This document shows positions 11,073 through 29,131 of a stretch of 64,000 nucleotides of DNA, piece by piece. The notes under the pieces are model-generated. The model saw only the letters and a list, made by a program, of their open reading frames with translations, did not search any database and had not been told where the DNA came from. This DNA comes from Dermatemys mawii (lineage: Eukaryota; Chordata; Testudines; Dermatemydidae), in assembly GCA_007922305.1 (NCBI GenBank), contig ML677334.1:20054425-20118424 (forward strand). Direction: 5' to 3'. Both the position numbers and the translations under genes were made by a program. Position 1 is the stretch's first letter, and each line of letters starts with the position of its first letter.

Positions 11073-11405
11073 GTTATGGGAGCTGGTTTGTGCAACAGTC
11101 TAAAATGTACCTTTAGTGAAAAGTAATTTCTTATTCAAGCCTAATTAGAATCTATATTCTTTGCTCTCCATACATGTCTTTCTTTCTGTCTGTCTGTCTG
11201 TCTCTTATCCTGTTCTGTAAATTGCAAAATGAATTCACTGAGGCTTCAAATAGGCAAGGGTCCAATGCTATGGGATACCTACCAGGCTCAGGGCATTGCA
11301 TTGCAACAGTGCTCAAATGTATCCCGAGTCACTCGTATCTCCACTGTGCTAAACACACACATCAGAATAAAAGGTTGCTTCCCCTAAAGGCTTTCAATCT
11401 AAGGC
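11073..11405. other. intron with a (TTTC)/(TCTG) microsatellite
   Basis: A run of ttctttctgtctgtctgtctgtctc lies at about 11178-11204. Nothing else was recognised. Confidence 0.6.
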
Positions 11406-11692
11406 TTGGCCTATATTTAAAAGCTAGGTGGATATAGCTATGTCAGTCAGAGGTATGAAAACACTACTCCCCCAACTGAGATACCTGTGCTGACCCAGCC
11501 CCATGAGACAAACCTATGCTGATGGAAGAAGGCTTCCGTTAACATACGTAACTTTATTCTAGGAAGTGGTGTTACTATGCCAATGAGAAAATCCCGTTGA
11601 TGTAGGCTGCATGTACACTACAGGGTTATGCCAACAAAGCTATACTGACATAGCTTTGCTGGTACAGTCTCCATGTAAACTGAGGCTTAAGC
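11406..11692. mobile_element. inverted-repeat DNA element, non-autonomous
   Basis: It begins 'ggcttggcctatatttaaaagctagg' and ends 'catgtaaactgaggcttaag', rough inverted ends (taggctTGTCTACACT type). The body contains 'tggatatagctatgtcagtcagaggtatgaaa' and 'gatggaagaaggcttccgt', words of a very common reptile/bird element of ~300 bp. It has no coding capacity and is diverged. The same terminal family occurs at 51307-51985. Confidence 0.65.
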
Positions 11693-11905
11693 TTTAATCC
11701 TGCAAAGAATTACACAGGTACTTCACTGATTTCATTGTGATTACCCATTGGCTTGGTCCTACAAGGTTTTAAAGCACTCAGGCCTGATCCCAGTAAAGTA
11801 TTTAAATATATTTTTAAGTTCAAGCACAGGAGAAGTTCCATTGAAATTAATGGGCTTGTTCATGTGTTTAAAGTTAAGAATAAATGAATAAGAATAAGCC
11901 CTTAA
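11693..11905. repeat. two worn 'tcctgcaa' palindromic repeats
   Basis: 'taatcctgcaaagaattacacag' and 'caggcctgatcccagtaaagtatttaa...ccattgaaattaatggg' are typical words of short sauropsid repeats. Exact ends cannot be set. Confidence 0.45.
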
Positions 11906-14117
11906 ACCTCAATCCTGCAATGAAACCAGCTAACACAGGTTGCATTGTCCGTGCATAAGCCCATTAACTTAATTGGGATGAAGATGTCTATACTAGCAGA
12001 TCCAGTTTCAGGACTGATGTTATAAAGACAAATCAGAGAATGGGTGATGTGGGAGATGAGATAAAATGTATAAACTAAGCAAACATGATAAAATTAGGCC
12101 CATGACTAGTTACACAGACATGCTGGTACAGTCTTTCTATTTAACTCTGCTTGCTCCATTGCTTACAAATATTCTTAATCCTAATCTTTTTTTTATTTAT
12201 ATCCTTTTTCTGTTTTCAAATTTGCATTTCACCCTACCTATAACCCAGGAGAGAGTGTGTGTGTGTATGCATGCATGCATATATAAAAATTGCTATGGGT
12301 ATAAATTCTTCCTTCCCTTATCTTAAATACATCTCCCTTTATTTAAACCTTGGAAATCCATTTTGGCTGCAGCATCACCCCTTTCTGAGTCCATAACCCC
12401 TGGTTCCAGCCCCATGCCCGTCATCCTAATTTCTCTCCTAAAATTGGAGATGATAAACATCATGTACTGTGAGGAGGGGAAATGCTGATATCCCAGGCCA
12501 CTGGGACGTGTGATCGTCAGTTATTCTTCCCCATGGAGGGGATAGGGAAGAGAGGATGCCAAGCCTTGTCCCTCCCCAACTCTGGAACCGCTTTTCTTTT
12601 CTTTTTTTTTCTTTTTTTTTTTGAGAGGCTGGAGACTTTTTGAAGTTCTCTTTTGGGAGGAGGGAAGTTTACGGAGCCACATGGGCACCAGGGAGTGAGA
12701 AACTGGGTTCGGTTGTCCACTGCTGCCTCCTGTGTAATACTGTAGCGCTCACGTGCCTACTAGCCCTGACCTGTGAGGAGAAAGTGGGGAACAGATGAAC
12801 TTCTCTGTGCTTGGAGGATTGCACCCACGTGGAAGCAGCAAGGACTCAGCAGATTGGGAGCAGCAGTAGGGACATAAACTCACCACTAGCCATGGAGTTT
12901 CCGTGCAAAAAGATAACACAGAACTGAGCTATATTACCTTTTCTCTGCCTCCTCATCCCATCCAACAACGGTTCCTCAAGTAGCTGTAGCCAGAAGATGC
13001 CCTTGTGTATCAGTTCCAATAGAAGCAAATTGCCAGAGACCAGGGGACTGTCATTGTCCCCAAAGCTAGTGCAGGGTCCTTTCCTCCTGTGGACTGGAAC
13101 CTATAGCTCATTATGTGGGGCAGAACCAATGCCTCCTGGAGGGATTTGGGGAAAATTGCAAGAGGATTTTCCAAAGAAGGCAATGATGAAGGCTATGATT
13201 ATTTTCATGTTTTGCATGAAACATTTAAACGTGAATTGAATAGGTATAAGAAAGGTGAAGAATCTGTGTGGGATGTAAGCAACATATGAATCAAGAAATT
13301 CATAAATAAATACAGAGCCAAACTCTTAATGGACGTTTTCCATATTATAACAATTGCCACAGTGTTTACTCACAGGCACAAAATACTTAGAAGCTCTCCT
13401 TAATCTTTAATTATTATTGCCCTCTGAGCTTGACCTCTCTGGAAGTGTTTTATAAACAATTTAAAGAATAAATGAAGTATTAGAAACAATTATTATAGGG
13501 GAAGCAAAGTTATTTGCTTTCCCTGACTGAAAAGATATCATTTATAAAGGCCTGATTACGCTCATCTGTTTTCTGGGTAACCCGTAAGTTTACTTTACCA
13601 CGGCAAGAGAGAATAACAGAGAAATTGTGTCATGGGAGCCAAGTAAGATATTGTAGCGGTAGGAAATCCAATTGCCTTGTTTTACAGCCATTTGTCTTGT
13701 CCACAGTCTCTGTCAAATGACAGTTTGGATCAAAAGCCTTTAAAAGGTTTTCCTGCTTCACAGTAATGAGAACAACAGAGACTTTTATATTGTAGGAGGT
13801 TCTTACTGGGCCTTTCCTGCTTTAACATGGCTACCTGCCAGCGCATTTTTTATTAAAAGCTGCTTCGCATAATAAATTATATGAAGTGGCTCTGCCTGGC
13901 TGCTTGACTGTCACTAAGGTTATGAGTCAAAAAAGGGGACTTTTAGAGAAGGTCCCATTCAAAGCGACTTATGAAAGCTGTCAAAAAGAACATTAACAGC
14001 CAGCTTTGTATTTCAGACCTATTCTTGTAAGGATCCTTGCATGTCTGTACTGAAAATAAAATTCTGCAGAATGTGGGATTTATATATATTTTTTATTTAA
14101 TAATTTTAACAAACAGG
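11906..14117. other. intron; mostly unique, possible conserved part
   Basis: Microsatellite-like (GT)n/(ATGC)n lies at 12255-12284 and a T/C-rich tract at 12594-12622. The piece 13480-14060 is free of any repeat I know and mixes AT-rich blocks (cataataaattatatgaag) with compact GC words; it could be a conserved non-coding element but nothing in one sequence proves that. Confidence 0.35.
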
Positions 14118-14215
14118 CCAGTCTCTCCTTTTGTTTACACTGGTAAATACCAGGAGTGACTCCATTGTAGTTAATGGGATACACGGGTGTAAAACCCACA
14201 TACCTGAGATCAGAA
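14118..14215. repeat. short palindromic reptile repeat
   Basis: 'tttacactggtaaatacc' and 'cacgggtgtaaaaccc' are inverted around 'ctccattgtagttaatggg'. This matches the common 'ctggtgtaaatc...cattgaagtcaatgg...gatttacaccag' element. Confidence 0.6.
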
Positions 14216-16269
14216 TCAGGCTGTTGTTTCTAATTCTAGTAAAGAGACGTGATTTCCAGGAGGGAAAGGCCTAAGCGTTTTAGAAGTCCCCATGTGAGGC
14301 TGAGGGCTTTGCAATATTCTCACCTCCACTTTGTGCTTCTGGCAGGCAGAGAGGAAATAAGATGAAATGGGGCCAGGAATCATCAAAACAAGGCCTGTTG
14401 GCTCCAAAGCAGCTGGGGTTGTGGGGGAGATGTCTGCTCCTCCTCTCTCATGTGGCTTTTTCTGTCTTCCTTCCTAACTCCAAGCCAGGCAGACAGAGTG
14501 GAGCAACAGGGAAGGGGAAGAGCGGCAGCAGCTGCCTATGAAGAGCAGAAGCACTCTCGGTGATCTTTAGTGACTGGAACAGTACATAGTCACACCAAAC
14601 ACTCGCTCTGAAGCTCCTGTCGCAGCACATCTCTTTGTAGCATGTTTGACTGTTCTCCAGAACAGAGATAAAGGAGAGTAACAGCCATTTTCGTAATCAG
14701 TGCTGGACTGCTGGGGTAGGGGAAGAGCCTATATTACAGTCAGCTACGCCTTCACTACCTGCTGGTGCTGGTTGAAATAAATGAAGGTGAGGGTGGGAAT
14801 GTAACAACATATCATTACTTTCAGGAAGATGTATAATATTTGTTTTTCCAGTTCTAACACAGTTCTTAAATAGTCCTAAATTTTTACATTTTCTTTGGAA
14901 TGTACAGTGCACGCTGTATGTAAATGTGCTGTGCAGTACCCCTGAAAGTGTTAAGAACCAAGGATGGGACAACGTGTGTGTCACAAACTCAAAACAGAAG
15001 GAAAACTATACTGTAGAGACTTTAAAATGATCTTTACTGTATCAGAATGTCTGAGAGCAGATTCTCCAGCCATTTTATTTAGAATTGGAGGTGCCTGAGA
15101 AGAGAGGTAGATTTGACTCTGACATGAGGGAGGTCCCTTGTCATGAGATGATATATAAGGGTTATGCATGTAAGTTCCAAGTCTCATGCTTCCATACTGT
15201 GCAACATTTCAGAGCCTGGAGACAAACAGAGTGTAGCCATTTTACAATAACAACTATGGATTTTCTCTGTTTATCTCCATTCAGTGGGATGGCTATTAAG
15301 TCCTTTTGTTTATTCTTTGATAAATCTTGGGTCTTCTCTGGACTGGTCTGTCCTTTAACTCCAAATCAAGTGAAAGAAAATGTATTAAATGGTGGGTAGA
15401 GTGAACGTTTTTTAAAGACTCGCTGATGAATAATTGCCAAAAGGTGGTAGCTACAGTATCCCCAACAAATGCATATTATGAATGGTCCTCTTTTAAGCCT
15501 AAAATTCCTTTAAACTTGCCTGTTGGGTTTTGAGTACCTGCAGTTAACTAGTGTTGCTTTTGGCAAGGCTTGGTGAGCAAATGAGGCATAATCTCTCTGA
15601 TCTCAGTAGTCTGGTCAGTCAGCCATGACATTCTCAGTGTCTTTTCTTTCTACACCCTGTCTGAACAGAGCCATAGCCTAGGCAGCTCTCAGTGGGGTTG
15701 CCAAAGATTACCACGTGCAGTGGAGCAGCAGATGGCGGGAGAGTGGAAAATATGCAGCCTCCAAGGGTTGAGTTCATGTGGGGTTCAGGGTTAAATTTGA
15801 ATGATTTTTCTCCCCCTCCAAACTGCCCATTGAGAACATTTAACTCTTTAGTGCAACTTGGAAGCCCTGTAAAATGCAGGAGTCTGGTTTAGGGAGTGGA
15901 GTGGGTTCTAGACTAGAACTGGAATAAGAAGTTTATATGCTCAGTGAGCACAAAAGTTGTTGCTTTCTCTTTAGTCCTAATTCAGTAGTGTGTATAAAAG
16001 AATTAAATGTAAAATATGTGAAAAGAATATTTAAGGGGGCAAAGTCCAACACTGAAAAGTTAGGAAATTAGGGTTGCCTGAGCAACCTCAATTCAGTCCA
16101 CTTGTGTGTATGTATTATGATATAATCTTTAATTACACAATAATATACTATTTTTCGACAGGACCCCTCCCTCATTTAGTGCACAAAATGGATGATGCTC
16201 ACTTAGTGAGCAGCTATTCAGTATTTTCTCTTATGCTTATTCATGCTGTTCATCACTTTAGTATCTGAG
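14216..16269. other. intron, no recognisable feature
   Basis: Several open frames of 60-104 codons cross this stretch on both strands, but none has recognisable motifs or splice-bounded exon structure. No clear element. Confidence 0.4.
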
Positions 16270-16670
16270 TGCATCACAGATGTTAATGAATTTATTTTCA
16301 CAACACCTCTGTAAGATGAGGGTGTATTTTACAGATGGGGAACTGAGGCCCAGAGAATAAATTCAAAAGTGTACACTAATTTTGGGTTCCCAATTTAAGA
16401 CATCTCGGACCGGATTTTTCAGAGTGCTAAGCATTATATAGCACTTCATATGCTCAAGGCACAGCTCTCATTGACTTCAGTTGGAGCTGTGAGCGCTCAG
16501 CACTTCTGCAGATCAGGCGCCAGGGTCTGAAATCCAGCACCCAGAAAAAAAGAGGAACACACAAAGTGAAAATTTTGTTTAAGTGACTTACCCAGCATCA
16601 CATAGGAACTCTGTGGCAGAGGCAGAGAAAGATGCTGCTCTAGAGAACTAGGTTCTAACTTTTAACCAAA
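16270..16670 (-). repeat. MIR-like SINE, split
   Basis: On the + strand it reads 'ttcacaacacctctgtaagatgagg', 'ttacagatggggaactgaggcccagagaa', then after an interruption 'aagtgacttacccagcatcacatagga' and 'tgtggcagaggcagagaaa'. These are the reverse complement of the MIR core and tRNA-related parts in the right order. The interruption (about 16405-16550) is a separate palindromic repeat. Confidence 0.75.
16411..16516. repeat. palindromic repeat inserted in the MIR copy
   Basis: 'ggatttttcagagtgctaagca' and 'gctcagcacttctgcagatcagg' are rough inverted ends around 'ctcattgacttcagttggagctgtgag'. It sits between two halves of a MIR-like SINE, so it is the younger of the two. Confidence 0.65.
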
Positions 16671-17321
16671 TTCTCCTTTCTCTTCCAGCAGTCCCCCGCC
16701 TCCTTCACTATGAACTTTCCAGCTTCTTAAACAAATGAATCAAGGGTCCTGCAGACAATAGCCTCCTTCGCTAAATGACCCTGATTCATCTACTAAGCAG
16801 GTCTATCCTGTGCACTGAAGATACATGGGTCCTGTGGGGAAAAATAGTTTGTAATTAAAGAGAGGATCTGCTCTGCGGATGCATTGTAAAACTATATCAT
16901 AATACATATACACAAAGAGGCTGGATTAAGTTTGCATAGGCAACCTTAATTTGGCATTTCCTAATTATTGCATGCTTGACTTTGCATTCTTAATAATGTT
17001 TTAAATATAGTATATATACACAGGTTATGTACTCAAATGGGAAGCATCATGAAAACAGAATAATGCTGTAGTTCAGGAGTCCACAAGGAAAGAATCATTC
17101 TGAAGACTACTGACTATATAGCGGTAGTTAGGCACAACAGTTTGAATTATGTACCAAATGGAAATTTCTCTCAGATGCTTTTCCTTTGGCATTTAATCAA
17201 ATTCTTTGTATTTTTGTGCAACTGATTTGTATTCTTTTTGACTTTCTCTTTCAGAGTTATAATGTCAATGGAACTTTTTTATATCAGTTGTGTAACTCAT
17301 TCACTTTGGACTTTATGGGCC

Positions 17322-17402
17322 AGATTCTCTGCTGATATAAATTAGTACAGCTACGTTGACATCAGTGGCTCCAATTCATCTCTGCAGAGAACTGGAGTCA
17401 TA
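17322..17402. repeat. short palindromic reptile repeat
   Basis: 'gggccagattctctgctgatataaatt' at the left and 'tctctgcagagaactgga' at the right follow the widespread 'ccagattctcagctggtgtaaat' element with a 'cattgacatcagtgg'-type centre. Confidence 0.6.
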
Positions 17403-17611
17403 TTTAAAGGGACATTCATGCACAAGCTTATATACAATAAGTGCAGCAAGACATGTTTCTGGTTACGTCATAGTAGTTCAACAGGTCATTTGAACCTGAT
17501 ACAATTTCAGAGGAAATTCTACAGTACTGTAGAAACTCCCACTGAAGAAAAAAAAAGTACTTTTCAATAAAATGTTACAATTTTAATCTATGTTAAAACA
17601 TTTTTCTAAGT

Positions 17612-17741
17612 CAGTGGTTTTCAATCTTTTTTCACTTGTGGACCCTGAAAAAATTTCGAGAGGATGTGCGCAGCCCTGTGGAAATCTTAGATGTAGTCTG
17701 CGGCACCCAAGGGTCCACAGACCACAGGCTGAAAATCACTG
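17612..17741. mobile_element. hAT MITE, 130 bp
   Basis: Terminal inverted repeats: CAGTGGTTTTCAATC at the left and GCTGAAAATCACTG at the right. The flanking 8-mers TTCTAAGT and TTTTAAGG agree at 6 of 8 places and both have the central TA seen in other copies here, so they are probably a worn target duplication. No coding capacity. The ends resemble those of the hAT element at 46891-49522. Confidence 0.8.
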
Positions 17742-20700
17742 TTTTAAGGAATAAGGATAGGTTACACACAGTATCCATGCATTTTCTGTTTTAAAATGAA
17801 GTTACCAACCATTTTTAGCTAGAGCCTGACAAAAACACTGGAAATCAGCACACACTTTTTTAACTGCTCTGCCACTGAAAAATCTGTTTCATTGAATTTG
17901 ATTTGAGGGACACCTTGTATAGCGAATGTGATAGTCCTAAACAATTTAAAACACATGCACTAAATTCTTGGAACTAACAAGATTGCTTTGCACATATCTT
18001 GTAGTCCAGTAACTTAAATGATTATTAATTGACAGCATATGGGCCAAATGGGAATGGAATTGCGGGGCGTTTCACCCAATGCTGTTTCAATGCCCTTCAC
18101 AAGTGCCAGGAACAGTCATGGTGCATTGCATTTGAGGGTGCTCAGGGATTTCTCCCTCTCATTGCTCTGTTAAGAAGGAGGTGGGGTCCTGCTTCTGCCC
18201 AATACCAGTTCGCAGAACCAAAAAGACAGTCTAATTTACTTGTTCAGCTGGGAGCTCAGAAGGGATGGTCTGTACTTATACACTAATGGCAGCTTCGTCC
18301 CACCCTCAGTGCAGGACAGTGCCTAAATGACATCACTTTGGATGGGAGAGTGCACACAGGTGTGGTTCTTCCTCAGAATCTCAAAAGGGAATACTGTTCT
18401 TCTGCAATGGTCCTGGATCCTCCACTATCCTTCTATCCTGTGACAGTGCCATTCTCACGACGCCATCCTGCCAGGGCCTTTCTTGACTGCAGCGTCTCCA
18501 AGAACCCCATGAACCCAGGGTGGTCCTTGAAAACTGCAATGCAGGTTCCAAACTATAATACTGAGCTTTGAGGCTTCCCAGGCATGTGGTGAGTTCAGGG
18601 ACACCTCTACCAGGGAACTCCACCGAGCTGATAACACTTTTAGAGCCCAATAAAAAACGGTCCAAAAAACAAAGCTCAGAAAAGCAAGTGAGTGACTGTA
18701 ATCAAACCTGCTTACAACCTCCTTACAGTCTGTATCAGAGTAAAGGGATGGGCAAGTTGCAAGTAGATCCTGATCAAACCAGCTCATTCATCTCTTACTT
18801 TTTTATAATAAAGAAGTCTTAAATAGGCAAAATATGCATCAGTGTGATTGTTTTTAAAGCTAATTTTATACCACTATTTTCTGTGATTAATGAATTAAAA
18901 CCTTCCTTTTCCTCCTGATATGTTTTAAGTGAGTTATGCATATGTAAAGTGATCCAAGTACTGATGGTTGGCATTGAGTTGCATAGGCAGAGAGGTATGG
19001 GAAATTTGTATAACATCAGATTATACTGTATTGACACAGGCTAGTGTCATTTCACTAAATCCTGATTCCACAGAAACTTATGTCAAACCTTCTTTCCCTT
19101 TATTTTTTTAGTAGATTACACTTAACATCATGCTGTACTGTATTTGCAGGGTTTTTTTTAATTTGATGTTTTGGGTTTTTTTGTTCTCTGCTGCTCTTGA
19201 TTGTGTACTTCCAGTTCCAAAAGAGGTGTGTGGTTGACTGGTCAGTTTATAATTCTGGTGTTTGTAACTTTGAGATTCTACAGTAGTTCTGAACTAAACA
19301 TCCAGATTCAGAAAGCATGTACTTAACTTTAGTAATTTAAATGTGCTTTTACAATGTATGAGACTACTTATCATATGCTTACAGTTAAGCATGAGAGTGT
19401 TTTATTTGGGAATGACCTAACTTAGCTGTTTGCTTCAACATCAATAATATAATTTTAAAGAAAAATTAGAATTTAAAAAAGTGTTTGAGCAAATCACCTA
19501 TAGAACATGAAATAAAGTTTCTTTTTAAAAAAATCAGTAGTTTGGTAAAAAAGGGTAAGCCTTCAGTAAGAGAAACTCTGCACTGTTTATCTAAGGGCTG
19601 TTAACATCGTACAGTAAACTTGGAACAGAAGTAACACTTTTACATTTTTATGATGAAAACAATGTTCAATTTTTTTCCTCTAAAAGAATTCTTTGATGTC
19701 TGCCATGTCCCTATCCAGGACATATTTCCTGAGAGAAAAAATATTTTAATTAGTGAAGAAAAATCATACACAGAACATGTACTGAAATAACATTTTTGTT
19801 GCCGTGATGATTATTGGTGTATTTCTGTGTTCTTTTACTAAACCTGTATGCTAGGATTTAACTTTTGTGCCCACCACACAATACTGTAAATCCTACCTTT
19901 GGAAAATATAATAGTTTTGTATTTATTACAAAGAGTTCTTCAGATTGTTGCTGATTAGATGCAACTTTTTACAGTGATTTACACAGTGCTGCTATTCTGT
20001 AGGGGCAGAAAATATTCTGTCATTGTTTTACTTGGAATTGGATCCTTTGATCATTTTGAATGCAAAACAGGCTTTAAATACAGTTTAACTCTTAGAACAC
20101 TGAGACAAATATCCAAGTGCATCGTGAACTGAGGAAGGGCCACAAACAGACTGTGAATTGGATTGTGGACTGATGGAGGGAGGTAAATGAGAGGAACTTT
20201 TTTTCTTTAAAATTTCTTACCCATACTACCATCAAAGCAGCTCCACTGTTAAAGATAATGACAGAAGCATTAGAAAAGATTGTCAGTCAATGGCATTTTA
20301 GCTACTCCATCATCTACGTATCTCAGAGCCATTGTGAATGGTGGGGGTGTTAAAATCCAACCAACCACCTTGTGCTCTATATGTGTTTATGCTTCTACTG
20401 TTTCTGTTAACCGCTCTGGTAATAGCAATGGTGAGAAATTTTAGGGGGGAAAGGCTAGTGCAGATACAACCTTAAAGAGTCCCGAAGACCTCTTAAGAAA
20501 GAAAGAAGCTAACCATTTCTGTGCCACAGCCCTTATTTTATTTTTAGCTGTATAAAGATATACATAGTGCTACATGTAAATCTATAGATAGAATCACTCC
20601 TAAGCAGCAAGACATAATGTCTGCCAAGTTTCAGGCCAAAGCCAATTTATATAGCCAAATTATAAACCCTAGAAATAGGGCTTTATAGTGGAATTACTGT

Positions 20701-21591
20701 CATAATGTTAACTACTGTGTATGGCTGTAGTGGGCGTTAGTGTAAGTTCTAGTTTTGATGTGCATTTAATAGCATGCGCTCAATCATGAAGTGTAATAGG
20801 ACATTTTAAGATATTATGTTGGAAGAGAATTGATATTTAAAGATTATCTATGAACCACATCATTTCAATGCCTCTGAAATGTCATTCAGTCCTGGGTACA
20901 GAATTGCATGAAAAAATTCCTGATGGCATTTCTCAAAATGAACAGTAGCTTACATTTCATTAGCTGCTTTATGTGATATTTAGAGTAAGAGAACTGAAAT
21001 GTTTCTGCTGAACATTCAGCAGAATATTCCTGTAAAACAGCATTTCCGATTTTTTTTTATCTTGATCTTCTCTAATCCTTCATTTCTGCCTTTGGGGGTA
21101 TACTCTGTGTTTAGAAGACATTTTTGAACATAATTCTTTCTGTAGCAAGAAAAATAGTAAATACTTTTTGTCTTGTTGCATGTAACCGCTAATGATTGAT
21201 TTTAGTGGTTGCCAGTGATACCTCTCGCATTTCCCATGTAGTATTGATTGTACTTGAATACTGTGTTAACTTGATTGCTCAGAACTATTTTTTCCCAAAA
21301 CATTTGTTTTTTATGTTCCCTCAGGAGATAATTCTAAAATTGAAGCTGTCATTCTTTAGCCTAGTAGTTCAACGCAGTAAAGCTTGCTGCAATACAGATG
21401 ATGATGATTACTCTCACTGCTGATACAGAGAATGGGAACGTAGTGCTGAAAGCTGCTAGTTTTATTCCCTTGCAATCTGAAACCTAAGACTGGATACTTT
21501 AACTCTGTCCTTGGGAAAAGACTTTAGTGCTGAAAGTGCCTCGTGTGTTCAAGGAGGAAGTATAATCTACTTTTAATGCAAAATGCTAAAC
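17742..21591. other. intron, no recognisable feature
   Basis: Nearly 4 kb of AT-rich sequence. The open frames at 18029-18822 overlap on both strands and look like chance frames in a locally GC-richer patch; no family resemblance was seen. Confidence 0.4.
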
Positions 21592-21599
21592 CTTAGAGT

Positions 21600-22211
21600 C
21601 AGAGGTGAAAGTAAGCTGGTACACCCCGAACGGCGTACTGGGAAGAGCCAGTGCACCGTACTGGGATGGCCCGGCTTCCCCAGACAGCAATTTAAAGGCC
21701 CTGGGGCTCCCAGCAGTGGCTGGAGCCCCAGCCCCTTTAAACTGCTGCTGGAGCCCTGGGGTAGCGCTGGCGGGATTCTGGTGGCTATTTAAAGGGCCGG
21801 GGCAGTAGAAGCAGGGGAACCCTGGGCCCTTTAAATAGCCCCCAGCACCCTAGAGTAGCAGCAGGGTTCTGGGGGCTATTTAAAGGGCTTGGGGTTCCCG
21901 CTGCCTCTACGGCCCCAGGGCCTTTAAATAGCTGCCGGAGCCCCGCCACTGCTCTGGCAGACTCCTGCGGCTATCTAAAGGGCCCAAGATGGTAGAAGCA
22001 GGGGAGCCCCAGGCCCTTTAAATAGCTGCTGGAGCCCCCGGATGCTGCTGATTCCCCGGTGGAGGGAGGGGAAAGGAGGAGTACTTACTGGTACAGGGTG
22101 GGCCGGGGCTGGCTCTGACCCACAGCCCCGCCCCTTCTGCCCGAGGTCCTACCCTTTCTGGCCCCAACCCAGCCCCATACCAGTAAGTCCCCATTTCTAC
22201 TTTCACCCCTG
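21600..22211. mobile_element. hAT MITE with internal tandem array, 612 bp
   Basis: The ends are inverted copies (CAGAGGTGAAAGTAAGC at the left; ACTTTCACCCCTG at the right, read inward as CAGGGGTGAAAGTAGAA). They are flanked by a perfect 8-bp duplication, CTTAGAGT (21592-21599 and 22212-22219). The GC-rich body is about four imperfect units of ~93 bp. Each unit contains tttaaagg (21691, 21788, 21879; changed at 21974) and the opposite-strand cctttaaa (21734, 21828, 21921, 22015). The open frames at 21583-22248 all lie in this element and are not genes. Confidence 0.93.
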
Positions 22212-22219
22212 CTTAGAGT

Positions 22220-28490
<6,271 letters not shown>

Positions 28491-28499
28491 GCTGGGTAG

Positions 28500-29123
28500 C
28501 GCAGCGGAAAGTTAAATGTTGTGCAAGCAGGAGAGGTCCCTAGCCTGCTCCTTCACCCCCAGCCCTGGGCTCAGTTTACTCCCACCCTCAGCTCACTGCT
28601 GAGAGAGAGGAAGAGAATGGGCCAGAACCAGGGAGAAGGTAGGTACCCACTCTCTGTGGACAGGGATAGGACCTCAGACCAGCAGTGGGCTGAGCAGGGC
28701 GGGCAGCCGGGATCCCAGCTGGCAGGAGTCGACGGATGGAACTCCAGACCGGCAGCGGGCTGAGAGGCTCAGCCCGCTGCCGGTCTGGGGTTCTGGCTGC
28801 TGGCCCCTTTCCAGCCGGGGTGCTGGCCACAGGCCCTCTCTGCCTGCTGCCGCCCTAGGTGAATGGAACCCCAGGCTGGCAGCGGGCTGAGCAGGCTAGT
28901 GGCATAAGATCATCGTTTTAATTTAATTTTAAACTAAGCTTCTTAAACATTCTGAAAACCTTGTTTACCTTACATACGGCAATAGTTTAGTTATATAATA
29001 TATAGACTTACAGAAAGAGACCTTCCAAAAAACATTAAAATGTATTATCGGCACGCGAAACCTTAAATTAAAGTGAATAAGTGAAGACTCGGCACACCGC
29101 TTCTGAAAGGTTGCCGACCCCTG
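28500..29123 (-). mobile_element. hAT-type element, GC-rich body, one end seen
   Basis: The right border is GAAAGGTTGCCGACCCCTG (29105-29123), the reversed terminus of a hAT MITE family that I know as common in turtles and birds. The AT-rich part before it (28910-29100) has that family's words 'ggcacgcgaaacctt' and 'agacttacagaaagagacc'. The left part is GC-rich with repeats of 'ccggcagcgggctgag' (28675, 28745, 28872, and inverted at 28768). A matching left terminus was not found, so the left border is approximate and the copy may be rearranged. Confidence 0.7.
28744..28788. repeat. perfect 21-bp GC-rich hairpin
   Basis: Arms 28744-28764 and 28768-28788 are exact inverted copies with a 3-base loop (agg). 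The arm contains CCGGCAGCGGGCTGAG, the unit repeated elsewhere in the host element. Confidence 0.97.
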
Positions 29124-29131
29124 CATTAGAA

